64,000 nt of DNA from Microbulbifer sp. THAF38 (GCF_009363535.1 NZ_CP045369.1:3111001-3175000), one strand, 5' to 3'. Counted from the stretch's first letter, positions 1 to 9,064 are shown. Notes: generated from the sequence alone by a model not told the origin. Made by a program: numbers and translations.

Positions 1-673
1 GTTGCACTATTTTGCTGAAACTCTCGAGCAACCCTGTGGCAACTGTGATATCTGCCTGGAGCCACCCGCCACCTGGGATGGCAGCGAAGCCGCCATCAAA
101 CTGATCTCCTGTGTGTACCGAACCGGTCAACGCTTTGGAGCCAGTCATGTGATTGACGTACTGCGCGGTTCCGATAATGAAAAGGTGCGAAAATTCAATC
201 ACGATCAGCTCACCACCCATGGTATTGGCAAAGATCTCAGCAGCAGTGAGTGGAGAGCTGTGGTACGGCAACTGATTGTAAGAGGCTATTTGGACGTTGA
301 AGGTGAATTCCAGGGACTCAGACTCACAGAAAACTGCCGCCCATTACTGCGCGGAGAGGAAAAGCTGCAACTGCGTAAACTCCCCAAGAAAGCCCCTCGT
401 GCCCAAACCCGAAATGCGGCAATTCTGGAAGATCTTGACCCGGAAGAGGAACCTCTCTGGCTGGCGCTTCGCAGCTGCCGCAAACAACTGGCCGAAGAGC
501 GCGGGGTACCGCCTTATGTCGTCTTTCACGATGCCACCTTGCGTGGGATGGTAAAAGCACACCCCCAAACCCGCAGTGAACTCCTAGCCATCTCCGGTGT
601 TGGCGATAGTAAACTGGAACGTTTTGGCGATGCTTTTCTCGCCGTACTTAGGGACTTCCCCAAACACAATTAA
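1..673 (+). CDS. recQ: ATP-dependent DNA helicase RecQ, C-terminal part (5' end outside window)
   Basis: The reading frame is open to the left edge, so this is the last ~223 residues of a ~600-residue helicase; the first in-window TTG is not a real start. RecQ unwinds DNA 3'-5' in recombinational repair. Visible are three of the four zinc cysteines (CGNCDIC, fragment residues 12-18), the winged-helix RQC domain (about 25-115, with the conserved LTENCRPLLRGE strip) and the HRDC domain (about 145-220, PPYVVFHDATL and SGVGDSKLERFG). The match to E. coli RecQ is good along the whole fragment. It ends 162 bp before mmsA and shows no sign of being linked to it. Confidence 0.95.
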   Translation, partial: LHYFAETLEQPCGNCDICLEPPATWDGSEAAIKLISCVYRTGQRFGASHVIDVLRGSDNEKVRKFNHDQLTTHGIGKDLSSSEWRAVVRQLIVRGYLDVEGEFQGLRLTENCRPLLRGEEKLQLRKLPKKAPRAQTRNAAILEDLDPEEEPLWLALRSCRKQLAEERGVPPYVVFHDATLRGMVKAHPQTRSELLAISGVGDSKLERFGDAFLAVLRDFPKHN

Positions 674-835
674 GTACCACTAACCAATAAAAATTATAAA
701 AAAAATAAACAGCTCAAATGGAGCCTTTTATTCCAAGCTCCAGCATCTGGTGGATTTTCCCAGCTGGGGTGACCTGTGTTACAAAGGCACAAAGAGGTAA
801 AAAAATAACGTATAACCCCCCAGTGAGAGGAACCC

Positions 836-2347
836 ATGAAAGTTATTGGTCACCTGATTAATGGCAAGCTATCTACCAGCGACGATTCGTCCCAGCGCCC
901 TCGGCTACAAGACCTAACCAACCCCTCAACGAATGAAAAAATCGGTAAAGTCGCGCTGGCCAGCAAAGACACCGTTGAAGAGGCAATCTCTGCGGCAGAA
1001 GCTGCCTACCCCGCCTGGCGTAACCTGCCCACAGCAAAGCGCGTGCGTATCATGTACCGTTTGCGCGATCTGCTGGAGGAGAATGCGGAGAAAATCTGTG
1101 AACTGATTACTCTGGAGCACGGTAAAGTCCTCAATGATGCCATGGGTGAGCTGCAGCGGGGCATTGAGAATATTGAATATGTCTGCTCTGCACCAGAGAT
1201 GCTCAAAGGCGAGCACAGTAAGAACGTAGGCCCAGCGATTGACTCCTGGAGTGAGTTTCAACCTCTAGGCGTCTGTGCGGGAATTACCCCGTTTAACTTT
1301 CCCGCCATGGTACCTCTATGGATGTGGCCAATGGCGATTGCCTGCGGCAACACCTTTATCTTAAAACCCTCAGAACGCACCCCTTCCTCCGCCCTATTTA
1401 TTGCCGAACTGGGTATCGAGGCCGGCATCCCTGCCGGGGTTTTAAATGTTGTTAACGGCGATAAAGAGGCCGTGGACACATTGCTAACCGACAAGCGTAT
1501 TCAAGCGGTAAGCTTTGTAGGCTCAACGCCCATTGCAGAATATGTCTACACCACAGGTACTGCCCACGGTAAAAGAGTTCAGGCCTTTGGCGGCGCAAAG
1601 AATCATGCCATCGTGATGCCGGATGCCGACTTGGACAACGCAGTAGCCGCATTAATGGGTGCTGCCTATGGCTCCTGTGGCGAGCGCTGCATGGCTATTT
1701 CTGTAGCCGTTGCGGTTGGCGATGAAACAGCCAACACTTTAGTAGCAAAGCTTAAAGAACAAATTGCCCAACTAAAGATTGGCGATGGCATGAACAACCA
1801 AAACGATATGGGACCTTTGGTTACCCAAGCGCACCTAAACAAGGTAGAGGGCTTAATCACTGCCGGAATCGAAGAGGGCGCGGAACTGGTAGTGGATGGC
1901 CGTAATAGGAAGGTTCCAGGCTACGAAAGTGGTAATTACCTAGGAGCCTGCCTGTTTGATCGTGTTACCCAAGAGATGGCCATACATCGCAGTGAAATTT
2001 TTGGCCCAGTACTCTGTGTAATGCGTGTAGATTCCATGCAGGAAGCGATGGATATCATTGATGCTCACGAGTACGGCAATGGTACTTGCCTATTTACTCG
2101 AGATGGGGAAGCTGCCCGTTACTTTAGTGACAATATTAAAGTGGGCATGGTGGGCATCAATGTACCTTTACCCGTGCCTGTAGCACATCATAGTTTTGGT
2201 GGCTGGAAGCGCTCCCTATTTGGGGACCTGCACGCTTATGGGCCAGATTCAGTACGATTTTATACCAAGCGTAAAACGATCACCCAGCGTTGGCCTGCCA
2301 GCGGAGTAAGAGAAGGGGCACAATACAGCTTCCCAAGCAATGGCTAA
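836..2347 (+). CDS. mmsA: Methylmalonate-semialdehyde dehydrogenase (CoA-acylating)
   Basis: A 503-residue aldehyde dehydrogenase of the MmsA branch. The family oxidises (methyl)malonate semialdehyde to propionyl-/acetyl-CoA with NAD+ and CoA in valine, inositol and beta-alanine breakdown. Evidence: the NAD-binding and substrate region GVCAGITPFNFPAMVP, the GSTPIAEYVY segment, and the signature GSCGERCMA with the catalytic cysteine at residue 285. The E-L-G-type glutamate of ordinary ALDHs is replaced here by FGGAKNHAIVMPDAD, typical of MmsA. The ATG is preceded by GAGAGG. No mmsB or valine-catabolic neighbour is present, so it is probably transcribed alone. A GC-rich hairpin follows the stop. 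Confidence 0.93.
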   Translation: MKVIGHLINGKLSTSDDSSQRPRLQDLTNPSTNEKIGKVALASKDTVEEAISAAEAAYPAWRNLPTAKRVRIMYRLRDLLEENAEKICELITLEHGKVLNDAMGELQRGIENIEYVCSAPEMLKGEHSKNVGPAIDSWSEFQPLGVCAGITPFNFPAMVPLWMWPMAIACGNTFILKPSERTPSSALFIAELGIEAGIPAGVLNVVNGDKEAVDTLLTDKRIQAVSFVGSTPIAEYVYTTGTAHGKRVQAFGGAKNHAIVMPDADLDNAVAALMGAAYGSCGERCMAISVAVAVGDETANTLVAKLKEQIAQLKIGDGMNNQNDMGPLVTQAHLNKVEGLITAGIEEGAELVVDGRNRKVPGYESGNYLGACLFDRVTQEMAIHRSEIFGPVLCVMRVDSMQEAMDIIDAHEYGNGTCLFTRDGEAARYFSDNIKVGMVGINVPLPVPVAHHSFGGWKRSLFGDLHAYGPDSVRFYTKRKTITQRWPASGVREGAQYSFPSNG

Positions 2348-2362
2348 TTAGAGATAAAATCT

Positions 2363-2380
2363 GGGGCGGATATCCGCCCC
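2363..2380 (+). terminator. Perfect GC-rich palindrome after mmsA
   Basis: An 18-bp perfect palindrome (GGGGCGGAT/ATCCGCCCC) starts 15 bp after the mmsA stop. It lacks a strong T tract, so it may act as a weak or Rho-assisted terminator or only as a 3'-end-stabilising hairpin. Confidence 0.45.
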
Positions 2381-2480
2381 TTCCACCAGCAAAAAAATAT
2401 CAATCTAATCCCACCCAAACTAAACCTGCCTCCCTTGATGTATCGGCAATAACGAAAGCCTTAAATCCAAGGAGATAGAA

Positions 2481-2753
2481 ATGTCCAAGAGACCTAGCAA
2501 CAAAACAATAATTAAAGCATCTACAGCCATCCTGTTTTTCTTGCTTTCCACCGCCATACCCTCAATACCCATAGCACAAAGTGCGACTCTGAAGCAGTGC
2601 CAAAATTGGAACAATAAGATTGAGCAGTATCAAGACAAAAGAAAAAAGGGAGGTTCAGGTAAAAAAATGGATGAGTGGAAGAGAAAAATTCGGCAATACA
2701 GAGATAAGTTTAGGAAGAATAAATGCAGCAGGTACGGTAGAAAACTAGGTTAA
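2481..2753 (+). CDS. Small basic secreted protein, unknown function
   Basis: A 90-residue protein not recognised by family. The AAGGAG ribosome site at 2469-2474 supports the ATG. It has a hydrophobic signal segment (about 12-30) and a probable cleavage after the alanines near IAQSA. The mature part is short, very rich in Lys/Arg and contains one cysteine near each end (KQCQNW and NKCSRY), which could form one disulfide. The tail (KMDEWKRKIRQYRDKFRKN) looks like an amphipathic basic helix. It stands alone between mmsA and a convergent OmpW gene and shares a bidirectional terminator with the latter. Its function is unknown. Confidence 0.7.
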   Translation: MSKRPSNKTIIKASTAILFFLLSTAIPSIPIAQSATLKQCQNWNNKIEQYQDKRKKGGSGKKMDEWKRKIRQYRDKFRKNKCSRYGRKLG

Positions 2754-2807
2754 AACTGTTCAGTTCAGAAAAATCGCCCCAAATCTCAAATAATTTATAA
2801 AGCCAAC

Positions 2808-2836
2808 AAAAAAGGGCGCAGCGCGCCCCTTTTTAA
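2808..2836. terminator. Bidirectional Rho-independent terminator
   Basis: An A-run, GGGCGC-AGC-GCGCCC stem and T-run lie between convergent genes (ends 2753 and 2850). A and T runs on both sides let it work in both directions. Confidence 0.85.
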
Positions 2837-2849
2837 AGGATAAGATTGA

Positions 2850-3740
2850 TTACCAATTGAAATCAAACTTATAGCCTACACCGATGTTGAATACCCAGGG
2901 ATCAAACTCGTAGTCACCTCCGAATCTGTGCTCCCACCAGCGGTTAAAATCGTCATCATCATCAAAGAAGCGGCGATTAAAGGTATCCACTTCAACGTCT
3001 GTGGTTACATCATAGTAAATAGCAGCCACATTAATCAGCCAGCTACTATCATGGCCAAAGGTGAAATCAACACCAATTTGCCATGTATATCCCCAGCTAT
3101 CGCCGAAGTTCACGCGGCCATCCCAGTCGCGCCAGATTAGGTTCGCATCATCATCCTCATACCAGAAACCCCAATGTCTGAGGCGCTCATCACTGAAGTC
3201 GGTATAGTTAATACCGATGCCCATGTAGGGCTGCACCAGACAGCTGGGATCCAGTGGATACCAGTTCAGGTATGCAGCCGTGGTTTGGGGCTTCCAGCGG
3301 GCAAAATCACCGCGACGGCGATCAAATAGATCGTCATCCCAATCATCATCCCAGAAGCGCCACAGCCAAGGATCGCGGCTACCACCGGTATGGCGATCAC
3401 CTTGCTGGTAACTCAGGGAAACACCCCAGTGATCTGTCGGCTTCCATTCAGCATTAATAAACCAACCCCATTCACCATCAGGGTCAAGGTTGGTTCTGAA
3501 AGCACCCCAATCACGGAAACGATTGAAATCATCATCATCATCATCATGATAACGTAACCACCGATCAGCAAAGGTTACATTGTCAGAGTTTGGTGACCAG
3601 TAAGCCCCGCCAATCCGGATCTTGAACTCCTGGGTAGGAGGGGGTGGTGGGGCATAGCCAGCAGGTCCTGCCGAAGCGACACTAGAGATTGCTAAGGCGA
3701 GGGGCGTCATAACGGGGATCAGAATACGCGTCATCTTCAT
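2850..3740 (-). CDS. OmpW-family outer-membrane protein with Asp-rich loops
   Basis: A 296-residue beta-barrel protein. I chose the ATG at 3740 because GGAG sits nine bases before it and the signal peptide (MKMTRILIPVMTP...SVASA) then begins normally; an upstream ATG at 3755 lacks a good site. OmpW features are the PYMGIGINYTDF strand, the WGYTWQIGVDFTF strand, and the DPWVFNIGVGYKFDF ending with an aromatic C-terminus (W) as expected for outer-membrane barrels. OmpW proteins form narrow hydrophobic channels. It is much longer than the usual ~190-220 mature residues because several loops carry runs of aspartate and Trp/Phe/Arg (HDDDDDD, WDDDWDDD, FFDDDDDF). Those insertions are unusual. Confidence 0.85.
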   Translation of the reverse strand: MKMTRILIPVMTPLALAISSVASAGPAGYAPPPPPTQEFKIRIGGAYWSPNSDNVTFADRWLRYHDDDDDDFNRFRDWGAFRTNLDPDGEWGWFINAEWKPTDHWGVSLSYQQGDRHTGGSRDPWLWRFWDDDWDDDLFDRRRGDFARWKPQTTAAYLNWYPLDPSCLVQPYMGIGINYTDFSDERLRHWGFWYEDDDANLIWRDWDGRVNFGDSWGYTWQIGVDFTFGHDSSWLINVAAIYYDVTTDVEVDTFNRRFFDDDDDFNRWWEHRFGGDYEFDPWVFNIGVGYKFDFNW

Positions 3741-4404
3741 TTGTGGTAACTCCATTGAAATTCAGCAGATCAAACAGCAATCAGCCCAATCAATGGTCAG
3801 TCTAGTCGCACGAAATCACAGATGTTGAAAAAACAAACAAATGTTGGCGCCCAAATATAATTCTACGTTTTTATGGCACTGATAAGATCTTTTGACGCGA
3901 AATTTAACAATCAGATCTTAATCTGATAAGGAGTTTAACGCCCACAGCATTTATTCAGGTGAAAGTTGGACAACGAGTATTGATCCAAATTCCAATTGGG
4001 TACTGACACAATAGAGTGCCTAAAAATTAAAAATGGAATGAATCAAAAGACCCAAAATAGAATTGGCAGAAAATCCCACATCTTACTTTTAGCTGGAAAA
4101 AATAAGCTTTCAAAAAAAATAAGCAGATTCCACACCATCAGAAAATACACTCTTGAAAATCGGAGTTGAATTTTTCTTCACCAAGGGACTAAAAGCGTGG
4201 CAATAAAAAACGTATGGATACACTTGGGGAGATTTAAATTTACGAACACATAATAAGGCTGCCCTAAATTGGGTCAGAGCAGCCTAGTTTTTAGAAACCT
4301 CTTCCCTCTAAAAAACACTCTTCTCAGGGGTGGGTGTCACTGAACCCTACGAACTTCAAGTAATCACCATGCGGAAATAGCTTCTTGATATAGCCTGCTG
4401 CGAC
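3741..4404. other. Intergenic stretch without a gene
   Basis: About 660 bp of AT-rich sequence upstream of the OmpW gene and downstream of bolA (both on the minus strand). It should hold the OmpW promoter. I see no convincing reading frame or RNA gene apart from the hairpin at 4256-4285. Confidence 0.6.
4256..4285. terminator. Possible terminator hairpin downstream of bolA
   Basis: The inverted repeat AGGCTGC/GCAGCCT has a 16-nt loop and a T-run on its plus-strand side. It lies ~120 bp beyond the bolA stop. The weak T tract on the minus side makes the assignment uncertain. Confidence 0.4.
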
Positions 4405-4713
4405 TTACCCTTTCTTACTACCACCCTGACACTCAGGGCTCTCTGGAGCGTCGCCCTCCCATTCATCCGGTGCATAGGTATGGAGCGCCAAGGCATGAAT
4501 GGGGCCAGCCATTTCATCAGCGAGAACGGCATACACTTTTTGATGACGCTGGACCTTTCGAATTGATTCGAAGGCCTCACTCACCAATACCACCCGGAAG
4601 TGCATTTCAGATCCCGCTGGGACATTATGCAAATGGCTTTCACATTGGACATCAATGAATTGAGGGTGAAAGCTCGTAGTTAATTTTTCTTCGATCTGCT
4701 TTGCAAGACTCAT
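4405..4713 (-). CDS. bolA: BolA family protein
   Basis: A 102-residue protein close to the length of E. coli BolA (105). The core ESHLHNVPAGSEMHFRVVLVSEAFESIRKVQRHQKVYAVLADEM and the tail IHALALHTYAPDEW are characteristic: class II KH-like fold with the conserved histidines that help bind [2Fe-2S] clusters with monothiol glutaredoxins. BolA acts in the cytoplasm in iron-sulfur trafficking and as a stress and morphology regulator. The extension after the core (EGDAPESPECQGGSKKG) is variable in this family. It is read in the same direction as the DjlA-like gene, but the ~170-bp gap with small hairpins suggests separate transcription. Confidence 0.92.
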   Translation of the reverse strand: MSLAKQIEEKLTTSFHPQFIDVQCESHLHNVPAGSEMHFRVVLVSEAFESIRKVQRHQKVYAVLADEMAGPIHALALHTYAPDEWEGDAPESPECQGGSKKG

Positions 4714-4885
4714 AAACTCTCTTTACAAATTTTATTCTGGTTAATTCTTAAGACTTTTTAATTTGACAATAAGTTGAAACAAAATATTTATGTACTACCA
4801 ACAGCTGACGGGAAGAAACAGCCGGAAGGCTAGCAGGCTTTTCCACCTGCTGAGCATTCCAAGTCGAACCGCCTAAGCAAGGCGA

Positions 4886-5668
4886 TTAACTGGCAACTTT
4901 TGCCTTGCTCTTCCGGGCTTCAACAATTGCTTCATACGCAACGGTAATGCTCTTCATCTGATCTTCAGCATGACGCATAAATTCCTCGGGAAGCCCCTTA
5001 GATGCCATTTTATCGGGGTGATACTCAGCCGCCTTACGGCGATAGGCCAACTTCAAATCCTTATCGCTGGTTTCCTCTGAGCAGCCAAGTACTGCGTAAT
5101 GCTGTTGAAGCTCAGAAGCACTGCTTCCCCTTCCGTGCCCAAATTGATTTTGCATGGCCTCAAAGAGTGATTCATGCAAGCCCAAATCCGCAGTAATTTT
5201 CCTGAGAATCGCTTCCTCAGAGGAATGCAACTCACCATCGGCGTAAGCAACGGCAAATAAAAGGCGATAAACCATCTCCCGCATCGCCTGGTTTTGGACC
5301 AACACACGATACTGTTTTGCATAATCGTAAATGCTGTACTTATCCGTCTTCGCATTCTCAAAAATTCGGATTGCATGCTTGCGATCCTCGGCGCCTAAGC
5401 GAAGATTATTCTGGATAAAATCTTCGATCAGCTGCACTTCCGCCTTGGACACCTGTCCATCTGCCTTGGCCATCTTGGCCAGCATAGAGAATAAGGTAAC
5501 AATAAAAATTTTCTGGGCGCCCTCTCTATTTAGGACCGCAGCTGCACCACCCAAACGCTTTAGGCCAGATCCAAAGGAGCTACCAATCCAGGCACCCAAG
5601 GCCGCACCAATAGGGCCTCCAAACATAAAACCGAATCCGGCACCAATTCCCGCCCCTAACCAGGACAT
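4886..5668 (-). CDS. DjlA-like membrane-anchored J-domain co-chaperone (TerB + DnaJ)
   Basis: A 260-residue protein. I place the start at the ATG at 5668 (MSWLGAG...) because GGAGGAG stands just upstream. The layout is a short Gly/Ala-rich hydrophobic anchor (about 1-35, GxxxG-like), a TerB-like helical domain (about 55-170: KIFIVTLFSMLAKMAKADGQVSKAEV), and a C-terminal J domain (about 185-255) with an intact HPDK motif. This matches DjlA, the inner-membrane partner that stimulates DnaK ATPase. It is a little shorter than E. coli DjlA (271). Neighbouring bolA is functionally unrelated. Confidence 0.85.
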   Translation of the reverse strand: MSWLGAGIGAGFGFMFGGPIGAALGAWIGSSFGSGLKRLGGAAAVLNREGAQKIFIVTLFSMLAKMAKADGQVSKAEVQLIEDFIQNNLRLGAEDRKHAIRIFENAKTDKYSIYDYAKQYRVLVQNQAMREMVYRLLFAVAYADGELHSSEEAILRKITADLGLHESLFEAMQNQFGHGRGSSASELQQHYAVLGCSEETSDKDLKLAYRRKAAEYHPDKMASKGLPEEFMRHAEDQMKSITVAYEAIVEARKSKAKVAS

Positions 5669-5906
5669 ACTCTCTCCTCCGAGCGCCAATCAGCGCCCCA
5701 ATATCATCTAAATCAAACTGTTAAATCCCGGCTATCTTACCACGTGTAAGAGAACGTCAGCCGAAAGACGTGACTAAAAAGTCAAGCGTACTTTTCCTCA
5801 AGGCGTCACCTTGATCCCTGTCAGGTACATTTAGTTTCCTAACTGTCTCCCTCTATCTGCCACAATGATGTACAGGGCATTCTCATAGGAAATGAGGAAA
5901 GGCTAA

Positions 5907-6524
5907 ATGAAACTGCGGCGAGTGGCAGGCTTATTGCGCCATTTAACAATGAGCCTTCTTATATTGCTGGTTTTTACAGGGTGCGGAAACCGGCAGGATA
6001 CGAGTAATCAGGCTAACGGGTCACAATCTAGTAAGGTTGATACCACTGGTCATCAGGACTGGGAAACCATTGTTGAAGTACTCCTTCACCCCCGCTGTTT
6101 GAATTGTCACCAGCTGGAATTGCCCCTTATTAACCAAGGCTCCCCCCATGTACCCCGCGTAGAGCGGGGGCCCGATAACATGGGTCTGGGCACAATGCGC
6201 TGCAGTAACTGCCACTCCAACCAGAACAATCCAGTGACTGGAGCGCCCGGAGCTCCGGGTTGGGCTATGGCACCCATCAGCCTTAACTGGTCTGGTATGT
6301 CATCGGCCCAAATCTGCAAGCTGCTGACTACCCCCCAAGATAATGGCGGCCGCTCCCCGGAGCAATTAATGCAATTTATGAGTGAGAATCCCCTCGCGCT
6401 ATGGGGCTGGAACCCTGGTGGCAAGAGAGAACCCGTCAATATTCCCCACCAAAAACTGGTGGAAGCATTAAAAGGCTGGATAGCCGCAGGAACACCTTGT
6501 CCACCACCGGCTCCTTCAGATTAA
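5907..6524 (+). CDS. Diheme c-type cytochrome lipoprotein
   Basis: A 205-residue exported protein. The signal ends in a lipobox-like LLVFTGCGN, so the cysteine near residue 26 is probably lipidated. Two heme-attachment motifs, CLNCH and CSNCH, lie about 35 residues apart in the first half, and methionines that could be axial ligands follow (GLGTM, WAM). This implies a periplasmic or membrane-facing electron carrier. The second half (MSSAQICKLLTTPQDNGGRSPEQL...WGWNPGGKREP) resembles a family often named after isoquinoline 1-oxidoreductase partners, but I cannot name the redox partner. AGGAAAGG supports the ATG. The gene is monocistronic, facing a convergent LysR gene. Confidence 0.75.
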   Translation: MKLRRVAGLLRHLTMSLLILLVFTGCGNRQDTSNQANGSQSSKVDTTGHQDWETIVEVLLHPRCLNCHQLELPLINQGSPHVPRVERGPDNMGLGTMRCSNCHSNQNNPVTGAPGAPGWAMAPISLNWSGMSSAQICKLLTTPQDNGGRSPEQLMQFMSENPLALWGWNPGGKREPVNIPHQKLVEALKGWIAAGTPCPPPAPSD

Positions 6525-6568
6525 CTTCCAGCGGGAAGAAGGTTGATAAAACAAGGGTTAAAGGGGCA

Positions 6569-7471
6569 CTATTTAAGCCCCTCTACTCCCGATAAAGCCA
6601 GGGCCAAGTCATCCAGCCACCCCTTATGACCTCCCCTCCAGGCGATAAAAAGCTCTTCTTGAGGCTCTACAAATTCACCGACAACCTGTATTTTTGCCCC
6701 ACCGACATCCTCAACAAGGGCCTCTGGCAGCAAAGCGAGAAACTGACCCGTTTTAATCAGGCGGCTAAGCACCCCATAGTCATTCACTATGACCTGAAGC
6801 TTTCTGGCAGGTAGGTTTTCCCCCCAACCATCACTGCCAATGCCTCTCTCCTCACCGCAAAATGGAGAGATTCTCGGTGCGGCAAAGGGGTATTGTTGAA
6901 CAACATCAATTGGCACCCCTGATTTTGACCATTGACCAGATGCTAACGGGTGACCTGGGCCCGCAACGATACACAGAGTTTCTACACCCAGCATGCAGGT
7001 CGTTATCTGGATAGGTACCTGGCCCAATATCGCACCGGTGATTATGGCCAAGTCCACCTCCCCTCTGACCAGCATACTCAGCGCCAAGGATTCATAGGCA
7101 GAAGTGAATGAAAGGCGGGCATTTGGGTGTCTTTCTGCCAACTTATGTTGGATAGAGGCGGCCCAAGTCAATTGTATGACGGCAGGCGCTGCCACCCGAC
7201 ACTCGGGCAAATTGCCCAGCCCGCTGAGTTCAGCCTGGGCCTGTCGCGCGATAGCCGTGATCTCAGCGGCTCGCCCTTGTAATCGACGCCCCGCATCATT
7301 GAGCCGAATTTGTTTGCCCACCCGGTCGAATAAACGCGTGTTTAACGCCTTTTCCAGACGGCGTAAAACCTTACTCAAACCCCCAGGGGTAGTATCCAAG
7401 CGGTCCGCCGAGCGCTGCAGGTTTTCTGTTGCGGCAATAACAAGAAACTTTTCTAGATCTTCTATTTCCAT
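6569..7471 (-). CDS. LysR-family transcriptional regulator
   Basis: A 300-residue regulator. The ATG at 7471 gives the standard N-terminus (MEIEDLEKFLVIAATENLQRSADRL) of the winged helix-turn-helix; the GTG at 7495 would add eight atypical residues. The HTH covers about 1-60 and is followed by a linker helix and a two-lobed LysR substrate-binding domain (about 90-295). The recognition helix TPGGLSKVLRRLEKALNTRLFDR is clear. LysR proteins usually control a divergent gene and themselves. The divergent neighbour here is the exported protein at 7611, about 140 bp away, so that gene or pair is the best target guess. The inducer is unknown. Confidence 0.88.
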   Translation of the reverse strand: MEIEDLEKFLVIAATENLQRSADRLDTTPGGLSKVLRRLEKALNTRLFDRVGKQIRLNDAGRRLQGRAAEITAIARQAQAELSGLGNLPECRVAAPAVIQLTWAASIQHKLAERHPNARLSFTSAYESLALSMLVRGEVDLAIITGAILGQVPIQITTCMLGVETLCIVAGPGHPLASGQWSKSGVPIDVVQQYPFAAPRISPFCGEERGIGSDGWGENLPARKLQVIVNDYGVLSRLIKTGQFLALLPEALVEDVGGAKIQVVGEFVEPQEELFIAWRGGHKGWLDDLALALSGVEGLK

Positions 7472-7610
7472 TTTGGAATCAAAAACTACCAACACTGAAT
7501 CGATTGGTAACTAATGTACGTTTAGAATCGCAAAACACCAAGCTTTTGGGTCCGTTAAATAGCAAGAAGCTTCCTATCTAGCGGCCCCGCCACTAGGAAC
7601 GCACAGACTG

Positions 7611-8258
7611 ATGGGCAAACTTTCTCGACTCTGGAGATTAGGTATCTCGGCAGCCTTATCCATGGCAGCAGCATTAACGTTTGCAGACGATTCAAACGGC
7701 ACTCATGGTATGGCGCTATTTTCTATTAAAGGGCAACTCATTGCCTCCCATATGCCGCTTCACGGCAAGCGCCATGGACACCAGGTTATTCTCGCGCTGG
7801 AATCAGAGAATGAAAAAGCCATTGCTGAACTGGCTCAGAAGACACCGCTCATTTCACTCAAGCCCGAAGTGTTCTCTTTAAACCACCTGCGCAACGGCGA
7901 TTTAGGCTTTTTTACCGGCGAAGTTTTTAATGGCCACTTTGAGCGCGATGGAAAAGTTCAGCTGAACTCTATTCCATTCAGGGTTGCCAAAAAGTTACTA
8001 GACCTACCCCTCACTCGCAAAGAGAACGGTCACTACCGGTTGGTGCATTTAAATTCAACAAGCCTGCTTATCCACGAAATAGCATCCCCTCCTAGTTTTG
8101 ACCAGATTTTGGAAGTTACTGCCGACCCATCTGCTCCCAATACTATCAACACTGACAGTAAACACCCTATCTCTGAAACCCACTGGCCTGAAAGCCTTAA
8201 AGAAGCGGGGATTGTATTTCGTCGGCAGCTCTACCTGGAAAAACAGGACTTTCAATAA
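7611..8258 (+). CDS. Exported protein of unknown function (HGMALF family)
   Basis: A 215-residue protein with a signal peptide (about 1-25, ending ALTFA-DD). The mature N-terminus HGMALFSIKGQLIASHMPLHGKRHGHQVILAL is histidine-rich and resembles a conserved but uncharacterised periplasmic family of proteobacteria. The segment HLRNGDLGFFTGEVFNGHFERDGK looks like beta strands. The histidines could bind a metal, but no catalytic motif is evident. It ends one base before the amidotransferase-like gene, so the two are almost certainly one operon, and it is divergent from the LysR gene. Confidence 0.7.
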   Translation: MGKLSRLWRLGISAALSMAAALTFADDSNGTHGMALFSIKGQLIASHMPLHGKRHGHQVILALESENEKAIAELAQKTPLISLKPEVFSLNHLRNGDLGFFTGEVFNGHFERDGKVQLNSIPFRVAKKLLDLPLTRKENGHYRLVHLNSTSLLIHEIASPPSFDQILEVTADPSAPNTINTDSKHPISETHWPESLKEAGIVFRRQLYLEKQDFQ

Positions 8259-8259
8259 G

Positions 8260-8892
8260 ATGCAGCATCCAATTCTTATTATTCAGCATGAAGACAATGA
8301 AGGCCCCGGATATATTGCCGACTGGGTAAGCCAGCACCAGATACCAACAACCATTATTAACCCGCAAAAGTCTGTATTGCCAGAAAATGGCTTTAGTGGC
8401 GTCATCCTTTTGGGTGGAATGATGAATGTTAAAGACCACAAGTTATTACCATGGCTCGCGGACGAAATTCAATGGGTAAAAAGTGCTATTCAACAGCAAA
8501 TACCCTTTTTAGGTATTTGTCTGGGGGCACAAATACTCGCGCACGCACTGGGAGCGGGTGTTAAGCCGATGAAGCAGGAAGAAATAGGTTGGCACTCTAT
8601 TGACTGGATAGCTGAAAAGCCCTCCGCCATAGAAAAAGTCTTTCAGGCGCATAGTTATTATTTTGAAATCCCTAAAGGGGCCAAGCGCCTGGCAAGCTCC
8701 AAACTCTGCCCGAACCAGGCATTTTTATACAGAGATAATATCCTCGGCTTGCAGTTTCACCTGGAGTGGTCACAACAAAAAGTCGCACAACTCTTTCCAG
8801 AGCATATGCAAAAATACGAATCGCCAGCGAAGAATCACTTAGCCAGCCGCAAGGCGCTGTTTGCAATTCTAAACAATCATTTTATTAAGTAA
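8260..8892 (+). CDS. Class I glutamine amidotransferase-like protein
   Basis: A 210-residue stand-alone GATase. I start at the ATG at 8260, right after the previous stop, since further upstream the frame runs through the preceding gene. The triad is visible: nucleophile C87 in GICLGAQ, then H167 and E169 in LQFHLEWS. The GGMMNV oxyanion-type turn is near residue 52. Members of this group (GMP-synthase-like, YfeJ/GuaA-like) hydrolyse glutamine or gamma-glutamyl compounds in the cytoplasm. Without a fused synthetase the acceptor is unknown. It is co-transcribed with the exported HGMALF protein. A ~230-bp gap and a strong hairpin separate it from the paralog array. Confidence 0.85.
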   Translation: MQHPILIIQHEDNEGPGYIADWVSQHQIPTTIINPQKSVLPENGFSGVILLGGMMNVKDHKLLPWLADEIQWVKSAIQQQIPFLGICLGAQILAHALGAGVKPMKQEEIGWHSIDWIAEKPSAIEKVFQAHSYYFEIPKGAKRLASSKLCPNQAFLYRDNILGLQFHLEWSQQKVAQLFPEHMQKYESPAKNHLASRKALFAILNNHFIK

Positions 8893-9029
8893 TCAACAAA
8901 AACTTGAATGAAAAAAGAGTCAAAGAACAGAACAAAATAACCGCCTTGTAAAGACACGAAGCCAACCATACAAGCTCCCGCCCAACTTAATCCTCAAACA
9001 AAGAAAAACCAAAACACGCAACTCGAAAT

Positions 9030-9064
9030 AGGAAATTACTATCATAAATTAGTAAATACTTCCT
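9030..9064 (+). promoter_or_regulatory. Conserved upstream element of paralog 1
   Basis: The sequence begins AGGAAATTACTATCA and ends ACTTCCT, a near inverted repeat. Related sequence recurs 172-195 bp before the start of all five array genes. It is a candidate promoter or regulator site, inferred from conservation only. Confidence 0.5.
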
